Positions 52,533 through 62,537 of a DNA stretch of 64,000 nucleotides are shown here, piece after piece. The position numbers and the translations under genes are program-made. The notes beneath the pieces were generated by a model. It was not told where the DNA came from, did not search any database, and worked only from the letters and a program-made list of their open reading frames with translations. Origin of the DNA: JAZKAR01 sp040389065 (lineage in GTDB: Bacteria; Pseudomonadota; Gammaproteobacteria; Burkholderiales; Casimicrobiaceae); assembly GCA_040389065.1 (NCBI GenBank), contig JAZKAR010000016.1, positions 1 through 64,000 of the forward strand. Reading direction: 5' to 3'. Numbering within the stretch: the first letter of the stretch is position 1; each line of letters starts with the position of its first letter.

Positions 52533-54809
52533 TCATGTTTTTTTAATTGTCATGATATGTGATGATTGTCGCTGATAAATTATGATCCAAGCTATTAACG
52601 ATATTGAAGTGATAACACCCACTAAAGCTAACAAATTATTTAGAAATAAATTTCCGGTAAAAGCCATGATTACATTATGTTTTCCTGGCGGCACTAAAAC
52701 AGCTTTAAAGCCTACATTAGCACGGTATATTTTTGTATGAATACCATCTATTTCAGCTTTCCACCTTGCGTCATAAGCATCAGCATAATAGAGCCATAAT
52801 GAATTATTTTGATGAATATCTAAAGATATTTCTATCCGATTGGCATTAAAGTTTTTTACAATCGCCAGAGCGTTAGTATTTTCTTTTTCAAAATGAGGTT
52901 TGATTTCAGGGCCATCTCGAGTAATTAATGTTGTTGAGGGGTCAGGTAAGTTTTTTAATAAAATAATATCATTATCTGCAGTAGAGTTTATATGGTTTTG
53001 GATAAGTAAAATTTTACTTGATTCACAACCAAGGCTTTTTTTAAACTTCTCATCATTAAATGGCAACATGCTTATATCATTTATTTGTTTTGGATGCCCG
53101 CCACGTGCCGCCAAAGCCTCTACGATAACGTGCTGCCAAGAGTCATTTCTATATTTTGGGTAGCAAGGATCAGCGCCTATCCAATTATAGGCAAAGGCAT
53201 AGCCTTGTAGAGCTTCTTGCATAATTAGCATTCTTTGTTGGCTAATTATGTCATGATTATCAATATCATGGCGGCTAGATATATAATTTTGTTTATTTAC
53301 TTGAAATACAAAAGATGGATAAACTCTATGGGTTCCTGGGGCCGTAATATGAACTATAGTTTGAAATGATAAAATATCAAAAATAATTATTACAATAAGA
53401 ATATTTTCGATTCCTTTTAAAGAATATTGAGGTTTATTAGAAATACTTTTATAACCATAAAAAATAGAAAAATACAGTATTAACTTTATTATGAAAAGAA
53501 AGAGTATGTAACCATTTCCATGTAAATGCATTGGAATATTATATTGCCTTGTAAAAAAAACCCAATCTAATATCATTAATAAAAAAATCATTGTATATAT
53601 TTTTTTGAGTTTATTTGTCTGTAATTGATTTTTTTGTTCTTGAATTAAAAAATCCACTACAAAACCGCTTGCAAGAATTAATAACACGCCTATTGCTCCA
53701 AATATAAAGCCAATATGTCGGTAGATCATCATGGTTGGAAAAAAATAAATTATTCTTGAAAAAAATCCACCGATTGAAAGCCAAATTAAAGTCAAGGCAG
53801 ATAAAGTTAATCCTATAAATACAGGATTAATTATTCTAAATAACCCCCAAAAAACAAGAGCAATAGGTAGAAGTCCTACATAATATGAATTATCAGCATG
53901 TGGAGTTGATCCAGTCAACAATCCTTCAATAGCATTAGTTAATGGCGGCTTTCTATAGGTTAAAAAATCATTTAAGGGAACCCGAAATCCATTCATATCT
54001 CTGCCTGAAGAAACATTAATAGTTCCTTGTAAAGCATTAAAAGAGTAAATGATAAGAAAAATGCAAATAAATGATGCTAGTAAAAATTCATAGTAAAAAA
54101 AATAGTTATTTTTTTTTATTAATTTTTTTTCTTTGTTTATAATATTATACGATAAGAAAATAATGGTAATGATAAGTATATGTATTGGAGCAAAATAAGG
54201 AACGCTACCTATAAAAGATACTGCCTCAATAAGTACTGCCAACCAAATGTAATTAAACTTTGCGCTTTGATAATATTTTAATATACACCAGAAAGTTATT
54301 GGTAATAAATAATATAGATAAAAATTAAAATGTAACTGAGCTAACCAAGAAAAAGATCCTATTGCTGAAAGTGTGACAACTGTCGTTGCTACTTTACTTT
54401 TGTAGGCCTCGTTAGCAAAAAGTTGTATACCAAAAATATAAATTATAAAATCTATCAATATTGATAATTTAAATAAAAATAACGTATTTGTTATTCTAAA
54501 AGCTAAACCGATAATATCTGTTAAATAATTGCCTGGAGATAGCATTATTAGTTGAAAAAAATTTGCGGAAATACCATATGAACCATAAGGAATCCAGCGT
54601 GGAAGTTCATTGAAATTAAATAAGTGGCTATATGAGAAATGGAAAAATTGGTATTTTAATAAGGTATCATGAAAAGGAATAACTGAATTATTAAAATATG
54701 GAAAAAAAATTAATAAGGAGAGTATAATCCACCACGAAATTTTAATATGCTTCAAATAGAGCAAAATCAATTGTTTTTGAGATGAGCTTAGAATTTTTAA
54801 TTTCCTCAT
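52533..54809 (-). CDS. YfhO-like large membrane protein
   Basis: A 758-residue protein with about twelve transmembrane helices followed by a soluble C-terminal region. The C-terminal part (LWLYYADAYDARWKAEIDG, then VLVPPGKHNV) matches the pattern of YfhO proteins, GT-C-like enzymes that modify surface glycans or teichoic acids with sugar from a lipid carrier. The adjacent gtrB-like gene, which would make such a carrier-linked sugar, supports this. The gene is very AT-rich. Donor and acceptor are unknown. Confidence 0.75.
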   Translation of the reverse strand: MRKLKILSSSQKQLILLYLKHIKISWWIILSLLIFFPYFNNSVIPFHDTLLKYQFFHFSYSHLFNFNELPRWIPYGSYGISANFFQLIMLSPGNYLTDIIGLAFRITNTLFLFKLSILIDFIIYIFGIQLFANEAYKSKVATTVVTLSAIGSFSWLAQLHFNFYLYYLLPITFWCILKYYQSAKFNYIWLAVLIEAVSFIGSVPYFAPIHILIITIIFLSYNIINKEKKLIKKNNYFFYYEFLLASFICIFLIIYSFNALQGTINVSSGRDMNGFRVPLNDFLTYRKPPLTNAIEGLLTGSTPHADNSYYVGLLPIALVFWGLFRIINPVFIGLTLSALTLIWLSIGGFFSRIIYFFPTMMIYRHIGFIFGAIGVLLILASGFVVDFLIQEQKNQLQTNKLKKIYTMIFLLMILDWVFFTRQYNIPMHLHGNGYILFLFIIKLILYFSIFYGYKSISNKPQYSLKGIENILIVIIIFDILSFQTIVHITAPGTHRVYPSFVFQVNKQNYISSRHDIDNHDIISQQRMLIMQEALQGYAFAYNWIGADPCYPKYRNDSWQHVIVEALAARGGHPKQINDISMLPFNDEKFKKSLGCESSKILLIQNHINSTADNDIILLKNLPDPSTTLITRDGPEIKPHFEKENTNALAIVKNFNANRIEISLDIHQNNSLWLYYADAYDARWKAEIDGIHTKIYRANVGFKAVLVPPGKHNVIMAFTGNLFLNNLLALVGVITSISLIAWIIIYQRQSSHIMTIKKT

Positions 54810-54925
54810 TAAAAGCTTTTTAAGTTTTATTAGATAGAAATTTTAATATATTAAATTTTAAGATTACCTAGTAACTAAACAATAGTTTATGAAAAGAGAT
54901 GAAAATAAATGTTAAATTTTATCAT

Positions 54926-55900
54926 TTAAAAATTTATTCTTTCAAGTTCGATAGTATGAGGCATATTTCTAACGTGGGTTTGAATTGAAGCCACATATTC
55001 TCCCAGAATGCCAATACAAAATATTTGAAGTGAACTAAAAAGAAGCACACTAATTAAAACTGTAGTGTTTTGTGCTATAGCATAATTCCAAGAAAATAAT
55101 TTTATTAATAAATAACATAGCGCAACTAACGAGCTTATAATGGTCATACAAAAACCAAAAATAACCATTATTCTAAGTGGAATTTTAGTGTGCTTAGTGA
55201 TTCCTAAAAGAGCTATATCATAGAGTGAATAAAAGTTTTGACTACTCACTCCGCGCTTACGGCGAGGTTGAGTAAAAGAAACTGTTGCAATGGGAAAGCC
55301 AATTTCACATAGCAACCCTCGGAAATAAGGGTAAGGCTCATTTAAATTTCGAAGTATATTAATGACTGTACGGTCAAATAAACCTGAACCTGTTGCATTC
55401 TGAATAAGTGGTACTTCTGAAATTCGCGTAATAATCTTATAAAAAATACGTCTTAGCTGATGCATAATGAATGGCTCTTCACTTTTTGGTTTGATGGCCA
55501 TAACAGTTTTGTAACCAGCTTCCCATTTTTTAATAAATTCAATAATCATTTCGGGAGGGTCTTGCAAATCAGAGGCAATAAGTATTACGGCATCTCCTGA
55601 TGACTGTAATAGCGCATGATATGAAGATCTAATATAACCAAAGTTACGTGTGTTTATAATAATTTTTAAATGCGCATCAGTTTTAGCAATAGTTTTCAGC
55701 AGCTCAACGGTTCTATCAGAAGAACGGTTATCAATACATATATGCTCATAATCATAAGGCAACATAGCCAAAACTTTAGCTACACGCTCACATAGTTCAA
55801 CAACATTATGCTCTTCGTTAAATAGGGGGGTAACGATACTTATGCTCTTATTGATTTTTGAAGACATATTGTTAGTTTGATCCATAAAAGAGAAGCGCAT
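54926..55900 (-). CDS. GtrB-like polyprenyl-phosphate glycosyltransferase
   Basis: A 324-residue family 2 glycosyltransferase with two C-terminal transmembrane helices (about 245-270 and 285-310). The fold begins ISIVTPLFNEEHNV; the DxD equivalent is ASDLQDPPE. Such enzymes load a sugar onto undecaprenyl phosphate for transfer outside the cytoplasm. In-frame ATGs at 55885 and 55867 are alternatives; the last gives the most compact N terminus. It is followed by the YfhO-like gene 116 bases away, its likely partner. Confidence 0.88.
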   Translation of the reverse strand: MRFSFMDQTNNMSSKINKSISIVTPLFNEEHNVVELCERVAKVLAMLPYDYEHICIDNRSSDRTVELLKTIAKTDAHLKIIINTRNFGYIRSSYHALLQSSGDAVILIASDLQDPPEMIIEFIKKWEAGYKTVMAIKPKSEEPFIMHQLRRIFYKIITRISEVPLIQNATGSGLFDRTVINILRNLNEPYPYFRGLLCEIGFPIATVSFTQPRRKRGVSSQNFYSLYDIALLGITKHTKIPLRIMVIFGFCMTIISSLVALCYLLIKLFSWNYAIAQNTTVLISVLLFSSLQIFCIGILGEYVASIQTHVRNMPHTIELERINF

Positions 55901-55990
55901 AGCAGGGTTAGCATAGGGCTATTGTTTATTCACTGGTATTAGTTCGGATTAATATGGCATATTCTAAAGTTCTACATAAACATCTAACAT

Positions 55991-56902
55991 CTAATCAAAA
56001 TAATTGCTAACTGTTAGACCAGCTATTGTTCTTAAATAATGCTGACTACCAGATACGCTCAGAAATTGATTGGGGATTGCAATACGATGAACATAGGGCA
56101 TTCGATTTAGTTTCTTGTTCGAGTAAAGATCACTTAATGCCTCAATAATAGAGGAACCAAAACCGCCATTTAATTGATGCTCTTCAATTGTGTATAAGTT
56201 TTTAAACCGCATGGCAAGTTTGATAAGCTCAATGGGGTCATATCCACCAATAAATGGAGCACTGAAAACGGCCCAGTTTTCCCCTGCCTGCCTAACTTCT
56301 TCTATTACTTGCGAGAGAATTGTACCCGTAGCCAATATAGCTGAGTCTTTGCCTGGTTGGATTTCGATAAGGCGCCCTGGCGCAATGTGCAAATCGAGGG
56401 TAGGGTCATGAATACATTCTTCGCCAGTCTTATTCAGCCTTATGTACGCAGGGCCTTTATGTTCTGCCATGAAATAAGCTGCCGCTTTTGCCTCTACAGG
56501 GTCACTTGGCGAGCATACAGTCATATTAGGTAGAGAGCGAAGTATGGCTAGATCTTCGGTTGTATGATGTGATACTCCCTGCGAACCATATGCATAGCCT
56601 GCCCCAACAGCTACAATTTTTACATTTGCTTCGTGATAACAAACATCGTAGCGAATTTGCTCAATGCAGCGAAGTGTAGGGAAATTTCCAATCGAATATG
56701 TAAAAACATTATAGCCTTCAAACGCTAATCCAACTGCCACTTGAGTCATGTTTTGCTCTGCGATTCCCACATTAAGATATCGGTCTGGAAACTGATCGGC
56801 AAATGGTTCAAGTACTGAAAATCCTAAATCTCCGCATAATAAAAAAATGTTTTTGTGAAGGGTAGCTAGGCTGCATAAGGTACTAATAAATGTATTACGC
56901 AT
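55991..56902 (-). CDS. Transketolase, C-terminal subunit (split type)
   Basis: A 303-residue protein equal to the pyrimidine-binding and C-terminal domains of transketolase. Family features include LNVGIAEQNM, with the catalytic Glu, and the following FEGYNVFTYS, then SQGVSHHTTEDLA. It overlaps the N-terminal subunit gene as TAATG, so the two are made together in equal amounts. Split transketolases in glycan clusters are thought to move two-carbon units in the synthesis of unusual sugars. Confidence 0.93.
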   Translation of the reverse strand: MRNTFISTLCSLATLHKNIFLLCGDLGFSVLEPFADQFPDRYLNVGIAEQNMTQVAVGLAFEGYNVFTYSIGNFPTLRCIEQIRYDVCYHEANVKIVAVGAGYAYGSQGVSHHTTEDLAILRSLPNMTVCSPSDPVEAKAAAYFMAEHKGPAYIRLNKTGEECIHDPTLDLHIAPGRLIEIQPGKDSAILATGTILSQVIEEVRQAGENWAVFSAPFIGGYDPIELIKLAMRFKNLYTIEEHQLNGGFGSSIIEALSDLYSNKKLNRMPYVHRIAIPNQFLSVSGSQHYLRTIAGLTVSNYFD

Positions 56903-57711
56903 TATGACGCCTCTAATTCAGCTCGGGCAGCATAATAATCAATTTCTTTGGGCGATTTATAGTGCCATAAAAGCTGATTTTCCATAAAGCTCACGCCTTT
57001 ACCTTTAATTGTATGAGCGATAATACATTTCGGTTGGCCAGAGCATGTGGTTTTGACAGTACGTAATACCTCTTGCAAGTCAGTTATTGAATGCCCATTA
57101 ACCTCGAAAACACTCCAATTAAAGGCGTGAAATTTATCTTTAAGAGGTTCTAAATTCATTACTTCGGCAACGGTGCCAAAACTCTGGAGTTTATTGTAAT
57201 CGATGATTAAATTTATATTATCTAATTGATTGTGCGCTGCAAAGAGAATAGCTTCCCAATTTGATCCTTCATCCAATTCACCATCACTCAAAATTGCAAA
57301 CACTGCATAAGATTGCTGTTTTCGCTTAGCTGCTAGCGCTACACCACAGGCGACTCCAAGCGCATGCCCAAGACTGCCTGTAGATAACTCAACGCCGGGG
57401 AGATGGTGATTTACATGGGCAGTAAAGTAGCTGCCATCAGACGTAAAATCTCTTAGTAACGCGCCTGGTTCAAAAAAACCACGTAAATCTAATGCTGCAT
57501 AAAGTGCCGTACAGGCATGGCCTTTGCTATAGAAAAGACGATCACGATCTGGATGCTGCCTAGTGCTTGAGCTGATATTCAATAGGTCCCCATATAAAAC
57601 CGCTACAATATCTGCTACAGAAAATGCACTACCAATATGAGAAGTATTTTTACTAAAGCATAACTCAAGAGCAAGTAACCGAATTTGTTTCGCAAATGTA
57701 TGTAGATTCAT
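56902..57711 (-). CDS. Transketolase, N-terminal subunit (split type)
   Basis: A 269-residue protein containing the thiamine-diphosphate-binding domain. It has HIGSAFSVADI at the N terminus, SKGHACTALYAAL, GSLGHALGVACG, and the diphosphate/Mg motif GDGELDEGSNWEA followed by IIDYNKLQ. The ATG has GGAAAAATC upstream. It lies 13 bases after the epimerase gene and overlaps the C-terminal subunit gene. Confidence 0.94.
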   Translation of the reverse strand: MNLHTFAKQIRLLALELCFSKNTSHIGSAFSVADIVAVLYGDLLNISSSTRQHPDRDRLFYSKGHACTALYAALDLRGFFEPGALLRDFTSDGSYFTAHVNHHLPGVELSTGSLGHALGVACGVALAAKRKQQSYAVFAILSDGELDEGSNWEAILFAAHNQLDNINLIIDYNKLQSFGTVAEVMNLEPLKDKFHAFNWSVFEVNGHSITDLQEVLRTVKTTCSGQPKCIIAHTIKGKGVSFMENQLLWHYKSPKEIDYYAARAELEAS

Positions 57712-57724
57712 GATTTTTCCATGA

Positions 57725-58765
57725 TTAGATCTGTTGACGATACCATTCCAAGGTTCGTTTTAACGCGTCGTCAAGCGAGATACGTATCTCTAAACCAAGC
57801 TCTTCGCGTGCACGACTGATATCGGGTACGTATCGCTCAGGGGCTTGGTATTGAGAGGGCTTTGATAAAATACATATTTCAGGGTGTGTTATACCTGCTG
57901 TTTGAGCTACCTTTGTGGCTAAATCAACAATAGAGATCGAATGATCAGACCCTACATTGTATGCCCTGCAACGTTGCCCACGTACTAAAATTCCCCATAA
58001 CCAGGTAACAAGATCAGCTGCATACATGTAGGAGCGCCGCGGTGTTCCATCACCCTTAATAATAAAAGATTCAGCTTTGAGTGCGTTTTGAATAAAATTG
58101 CCGACTGCAAATTGTCTGTCTAGCGCAAGATAAGGACCTACCTGAGCAAAAACACGTGCTGAAGTACAGGAAAATTTCTGCGAATTTGAGTAGACGGTGC
58201 CGAGCCACTCTGTGACAATTTTTCCTATACCATAGGCAGAATAAGTTGAATCTAAATCTGGGCAGCCCCGATAGGCTTCTGTTACTAAATCAATGTTATG
58301 GGGAATTTTTCCATAAATGGCGCCAGAGCTAAGTAGTAAAACGTTATTAACTTCACATTGCTGGCAAAACTCTAATACATGCCGTGTTCCTAAAGTGGTT
58401 ACATCAAAAGTATGTATAGGTTCATTTGTAGCAATAACATCTGTAGCAGCGTGAATTGCATGAGTAAATTTAACGCGTGGAAATGGAAAGTTTCTTACAT
58501 CACCCGCAAGAAGGGTTATCGCACGATCATTGGCTAAGTGGGGGGAGGAGGACTGAAACGCTTTTGGATTTCTGCTAAGAACAGTGGCAGAAATGCCTAA
58601 ATCTAACACTTTGTTTGCATAACAAAGAGATTCTAAAAGCCAGAGGCCAATATATCCAGTACCCCCGGTTATAAATAGCTTAGCTCCTTTTAGTGCATGT
58701 AAATCAGAGCTAGCATAGCTAATCACATGTTCTAAATCAGCAGTCGGCACCTGCATGTTAGGCAA
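57725..58765 (-). CDS. NAD-dependent epimerase/dehydratase (extended SDR)
   Basis: An extended short-chain dehydrogenase of about 347 residues acting on a nucleotide sugar. It has the Rossmann motif FITGGTGYIG and the catalytic YGIGK (YxxxK) after STYSA. The frame is open to 58795. GGAGG at 58779-58775 is nine bases before the TTG at 58765, which I take as the start; the ATG at 58756, directly after the preceding stop, is the alternative. It is the middle gene of the minus-strand glycan operon. Exact substrate unknown. Confidence 0.88.
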   Translation of the reverse strand: MPNMQVPTADLEHVISYASSDLHALKGAKLFITGGTGYIGLWLLESLCYANKVLDLGISATVLSRNPKAFQSSSPHLANDRAITLLAGDVRNFPFPRVKFTHAIHAATDVIATNEPIHTFDVTTLGTRHVLEFCQQCEVNNVLLLSSGAIYGKIPHNIDLVTEAYRGCPDLDSTYSAYGIGKIVTEWLGTVYSNSQKFSCTSARVFAQVGPYLALDRQFAVGNFIQNALKAESFIIKGDGTPRRSYMYAADLVTWLWGILVRGQRCRAYNVGSDHSISIVDLATKVAQTAGITHPEICILSKPSQYQAPERYVPDISRAREELGLEIRISLDDALKRTLEWYRQQI

Positions 58766-59675
58766 TATTAATAACCTCCATAATTCGTTTATCAAAGGAA
58801 ATCTTGTTATTTATATAACTTCCAGAAAGAAAAGATATCTCACATTTTATAATTATAATTAATACCATAATAGCGATTGCTGTGTGCTTATCCCATGCGG
58901 TGCTAGCAAGAGCGGTTGATGAAAGAAATTGACGATTTTTTATAAAAGTAAGCCAATAAAGATAGTCATAATCTTCAATTCCCCAAAAAGCATCTTCCCA
59001 ATCGATTAGTATGGGTATAGAGTTTTTAAGCATGACATTGCTTGGGCTGAAGTCACCATGACATAAATGTGGCGGGAAGTTAGAGCTTTGAGTTTTTAAA
59101 TGGTGAAGATAAGCATGTGTATACTGCTGTACGGTATTACTTATCAAATAGTTCATCGTTAGATTTAATAAAGCCTTTTGACCCTCTTTAATGAGTAGCT
59201 CAAAATTATCTTTATTAGGAATCACTGATAAATCTAAAGATTTAGCAAGAAAATGGTTATGATTTTTAATGAGTTGATATGCTTGCTTGGTATCAAGATC
59301 TGCGATTGATGAAAGCGAATCCATTATTAGCCAAAAACGTATTTCATCCTCATACTCTATATCAATTGCTTCTACATGCAAAATTGATTGATACAAACAG
59401 GAAAAAATGCTCCATTCTTTTTTAAGAGTTTGCCTGCCCGGTTCAAAAGTGTGGGTTTTCAAAAATCGAGGTTGCCCATTAATACGCGCAATAAACCCCA
59501 ACCCAAGGGTTCCTCCTTGTATACGTTTAATATCTGTTAAATCTAAGCCTAATTGCCTTTGTAAGAGGCTCATTTCGGCTTCGAGTTGAAAATCGTTACT
59601 TTTTTCTCGAGTTGCTGACGAAAAATGACGTAACTTACTTAACATTATAGAATTTACTGAGATAAGGTATCTCAT
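58758..59675 (-). CDS. APH/choline-kinase-fold phosphotransferase
   Basis: A 305-residue kinase-like protein with the catalytic loop CHGDFSPSNVML (HGDxxxxN) and the metal-binding LIDWEDAFWG, as in aminoglycoside phosphotransferases and choline kinases. In a glycan locus the substrate may be a sugar, choline or an amino alcohol. The frame overlaps the preceding stop by 41 bases; the ATG at 59645 (MLSKLRHF) reduces this to 11 bases and may be the true start. No ribosome binding site decides it. Confidence 0.8.
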   Translation of the reverse strand: MRYLISVNSIMLSKLRHFSSATREKSNDFQLEAEMSLLQRQLGLDLTDIKRIQGGTLGLGFIARINGQPRFLKTHTFEPGRQTLKKEWSIFSCLYQSILHVEAIDIEYEDEIRFWLIMDSLSSIADLDTKQAYQLIKNHNHFLAKSLDLSVIPNKDNFELLIKEGQKALLNLTMNYLISNTVQQYTHAYLHHLKTQSSNFPPHLCHGDFSPSNVMLKNSIPILIDWEDAFWGIEDYDYLYWLTFIKNRQFLSSTALASTAWDKHTAIAIMVLIIIIKCEISFLSGSYINNKISFDKRIMEVINIA

Positions 59676-60588
59676 CGTATTTAAAATGGCGGGCTAAAGC
59701 CATCGTGGCATGCGCAATTTGTGTTTTTTCAGCGTCATTAAGCTCGTGAATGACAGATGCATTATACTCAGCCGTGCTTTTTAAAACAGTACCCCAGGGC
59801 GCTATATTATCTTTGATTTCGATACTATTCCAGCTGGGATAGAGCATCGACTCTTCAAAGTCAACGCCAATAAATTTTGCTACATCTTGCATAAATAACC
59901 GTTTATTGGCTACTAAATCTTCATAGCGAAATATACGCACATTTTGAGGAAACATTTGTGCATACATTTCTATTGTTGAGTGATAAATATTCCAGGTAAT
60001 TAGATATTTGCTAAGCGGTTGAGGGAAAGGGCGCCGCTTTGTATCACGGTAGGCAGAAAATGGATTGCGAACAATGTGCATAATGCGCACATTTGGAAAG
60101 TCACGCACAATGCGTTCTGCATCAATACCGATAGTGGGCGAATAGCCAACAAAAGGCATATCAGCCTGGGGGGTAATATGGTAGTTTGTCCAGGCTATAA
60201 AGGTAGCACGAAAAAAAGCTTCAATGACTTGGCGGCGAGTATAGGGCGGTAAGCCAAGCAGTTTCTTAAACTCAGATAAGCGGTTGGTTTCATCCAGTTG
60301 CAAATCAACACCTTTAAATTTAGAGCCGCTCTTTTTTCGAAGAAACGTTTTCAGTTCTTCATCGATTATCTGTTCATATAATTCTTCAGCTGATATACCT
60401 TCAGGGAATTCTGGGTAACGGTATTGTACCCGTTCTATAGAGGCAAGAAAGTCATTGAAATTACGATTTCCTAATTGCGATTCAAAAGGATAGACAAGTA
60501 ATTTTGAGTGCCCATCAAGATGTCTATGCGTAATATTTCCACCATGTTCAAAGCCAGCCGAAACCATCACGAAATTAAAATTAGTCAC
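59635..60588 (-). CDS. Sulfotransferase-family protein
   Basis: A 317-residue protein of the carbohydrate sulfotransferase superfamily, predicted to transfer sulfate from PAPS to a glycan. The first part reads VSAGFEHGGNITHRHLDGH and a 3'-phosphate-binding segment is seen in MHIVRNPFSAYRDTKRR. The canonical P-loop-like 5'-phosphosulfate motif is not obvious, so the assignment is tentative. The start is GTG with AGAGGA upstream. It heads the minus-strand glycan operon. Confidence 0.7.
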   Translation of the reverse strand: MTNFNFVMVSAGFEHGGNITHRHLDGHSKLLVYPFESQLGNRNFNDFLASIERVQYRYPEFPEGISAEELYEQIIDEELKTFLRKKSGSKFKGVDLQLDETNRLSEFKKLLGLPPYTRRQVIEAFFRATFIAWTNYHITPQADMPFVGYSPTIGIDAERIVRDFPNVRIMHIVRNPFSAYRDTKRRPFPQPLSKYLITWNIYHSTIEMYAQMFPQNVRIFRYEDLVANKRLFMQDVAKFIGVDFEESMLYPSWNSIEIKDNIAPWGTVLKSTAEYNASVIHELNDAEKTQIAHATMALARHFKYDEIPYLSKFYNVK

Positions 60589-60960
60589 AGAAGTCCTCTA
60601 AATATTTAAATTATCTAGACCTATCCTACGATAGGTTTGTGATATAGGCCTAAGCGCAACAATGTAGCTTAGCAAAATCAATGGGAAATTAGTTAATATT
60701 TTATGAAGGCTATTAAATTCAATTATAAGAGTAAGCGATAAATTTTGGAGAGCATGCACCTTATGTGTATAGGAATAGGTTATGCGGTAGGTGATTGAAT
60801 TATGGATAGTGATTTAGAAAATAGCCTGAGCAGATTTTCAAAGTGACTGTAGTTTGTCAAGAGGCAGATAGAATTAAAAAGTAATTAACTTTTGCAACAA
60901 AGTCAAAATTTTTTTGGAACATTTAGATTGTTTATTTAAATACGCCCTATAATAAATTTT
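60589..60960. other. Divergent intergenic region of the glycan locus
   Basis: This 372-base AT-rich stretch separates the minus-strand and plus-strand glycan operons and has no gene. A -10-like TATAAT lies at 60948-60953, only seven bases before the plus-strand start codon. Confidence 0.55.
60948..60953 (+). promoter_or_regulatory. -10 box directly before the radical SAM gene
   Basis: TATAAT ends seven bases before the ATG at 60961, so a transcript from it would begin at or next to the start codon. No Shine-Dalgarno sequence precedes the ATG. A good -35 box at 17 bases is not visible. Confidence 0.45.
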
Positions 60961-62523
60961 ATGAGTACAAATCTTGAAAATAAAAAAAAGCGACAAGCCG
61001 ATGTATTGTTTGTTAATCCCGACTCTTCTGCAAAAGCATATCAGGAATTAGCAGAGTCTTATTCGGCTATTGAACCTCCTACATGGGCATTGCTATTGGC
61101 AGAAAGTTGTCGTTCGAAAGGTTTTGGATCTTATATTGTTGATTGTGAAGCAGAAAAACTCACACTTGATCAGTCTGTTGAGCGTGTGAGTGATATTAAT
61201 CCTCGTTTGGTGGTTATTGTAGTGTATGGGCAAAATCCCAATGCTGGGACTACCAGCATGATAGGAGCGTTAGCTTTTGCTAACCATCTTAAATTAGTAC
61301 ATCCGCATTATTCTATTTGTATTGTTGGTTCACACGTAAGTGCTTTGCCGCGCGAGGTTCTGGCGTATTCCTGTATTGATATCATTTTATTAAATGAAGG
61401 TGTTTATGCATTACATGATTTGCTGAGAGGCAATTTAGCTTCAGACTTGCTAAAAACAAAGGGTATCGGCTATAAGCAACAGGGGTTAAAAGGGGAGATG
61501 ATACCTGTTCTAAATTCGCCACATCATGTAGTTCCTCAAGAAAAAATGGATATTGATTTGCCGGGTTATGCATGGGATCTCTTGCCTTATAAAGAGAAAC
61601 CTTTAGATTTATATCGAGCACATTTTTGGCATGCGGAATTTAATCATACTAAACGTACACCTTTTGCAGCTATTTATACGTCACTTGGTTGCCCATTTGC
61701 CTGTGATTTTTGCATGATAAATATTGTTAACCGTGTGAGTAACGATCAGGAGATTGATGCATCCTATTCTCGGGGCATGCGGTTTTGGAGTGCGCAATGG
61801 GTAGGTAATCAATTAGAAAAACTTGCAAAGCTTGGGGTAAAAACACTTCGAATTAGTGATGAAATGTTTTTTCTTAATCAAAAACATTACACGCCGATTT
61901 TGGAACAAATTATAGAGCGAAATTTAGATTTAAATATGTGGGCATATTCACGTGTGGATACGGTTCGTAAGGATAAACTAAATCTCTTTAAGCGGGCGGG
62001 TGTTAATTGGCTGGCGATAGGTATAGAAGCAGGAAATCAAACAGTACGGCAAGAAATTTCTAAAGGTTCTTTTAAAGAAGTTAATATCCGCGAGGTATGC
62101 AGCACGGTAAGGAATAGCGGCATCAATACTATAAGTAACTATATTTTTGGTTTTCCTGATGACACGCTAGTAACTATGCAGCAGACACTTGACCTTGCGC
62201 TGGAGCTGAATACAGAGATGGCTAATATGTATCCATGCCAAGCGTTGCCTGGAAGTCCGCTTTATTATAAAGCATTGAAAAATGGTTGGAAGCTGCCAGA
62301 TAGCTTTGAGGGGTATGCGTTTCTTTCCTATAATTCTCAACCACTTCCTACAAAATATGTATCTTCGGAAGAAGTGTTAAATTTTCGTGATAACGCTTGG
62401 CAGACTTATTTTACTCATCACGCTTATCTTGAGTTAGTAGAGCATGCATTTGGTTTACAACAAAGAAAAAATATCGAAGCTATGACAAAAATTAAATTAA
62501 AACGCAAATTATTAGGCGATTAA
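60961..62523 (+). CDS. B12-binding-domain radical SAM protein
   Basis: A 520-residue enzyme with an N-terminal cobalamin-binding-like Rossmann domain (about 12-165, from ADVLFVNPD) and a radical SAM domain with C244-x3-C248-x2-C251 in GCPFACDFC. The DxHxxG cobalamin motif is not seen, as is common in this class. Such enzymes often methylate unreactive carbons; in a sugar locus a C-methylation or rearrangement is conceivable but unproven. It may be translated from a leaderless transcript. The next gene starts 15 bases after its stop. Confidence 0.88.
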   Translation: MSTNLENKKKRQADVLFVNPDSSAKAYQELAESYSAIEPPTWALLLAESCRSKGFGSYIVDCEAEKLTLDQSVERVSDINPRLVVIVVYGQNPNAGTTSMIGALAFANHLKLVHPHYSICIVGSHVSALPREVLAYSCIDIILLNEGVYALHDLLRGNLASDLLKTKGIGYKQQGLKGEMIPVLNSPHHVVPQEKMDIDLPGYAWDLLPYKEKPLDLYRAHFWHAEFNHTKRTPFAAIYTSLGCPFACDFCMINIVNRVSNDQEIDASYSRGMRFWSAQWVGNQLEKLAKLGVKTLRISDEMFFLNQKHYTPILEQIIERNLDLNMWAYSRVDTVRKDKLNLFKRAGVNWLAIGIEAGNQTVRQEISKGSFKEVNIREVCSTVRNSGINTISNYIFGFPDDTLVTMQQTLDLALELNTEMANMYPCQALPGSPLYYKALKNGWKLPDSFEGYAFLSYNSQPLPTKYVSSEEVLNFRDNAWQTYFTHHAYLELVEHAFGLQQRKNIEAMTKIKLKRKLLGD

Positions 62524-62537
62524 AAAAGTAGACATGC

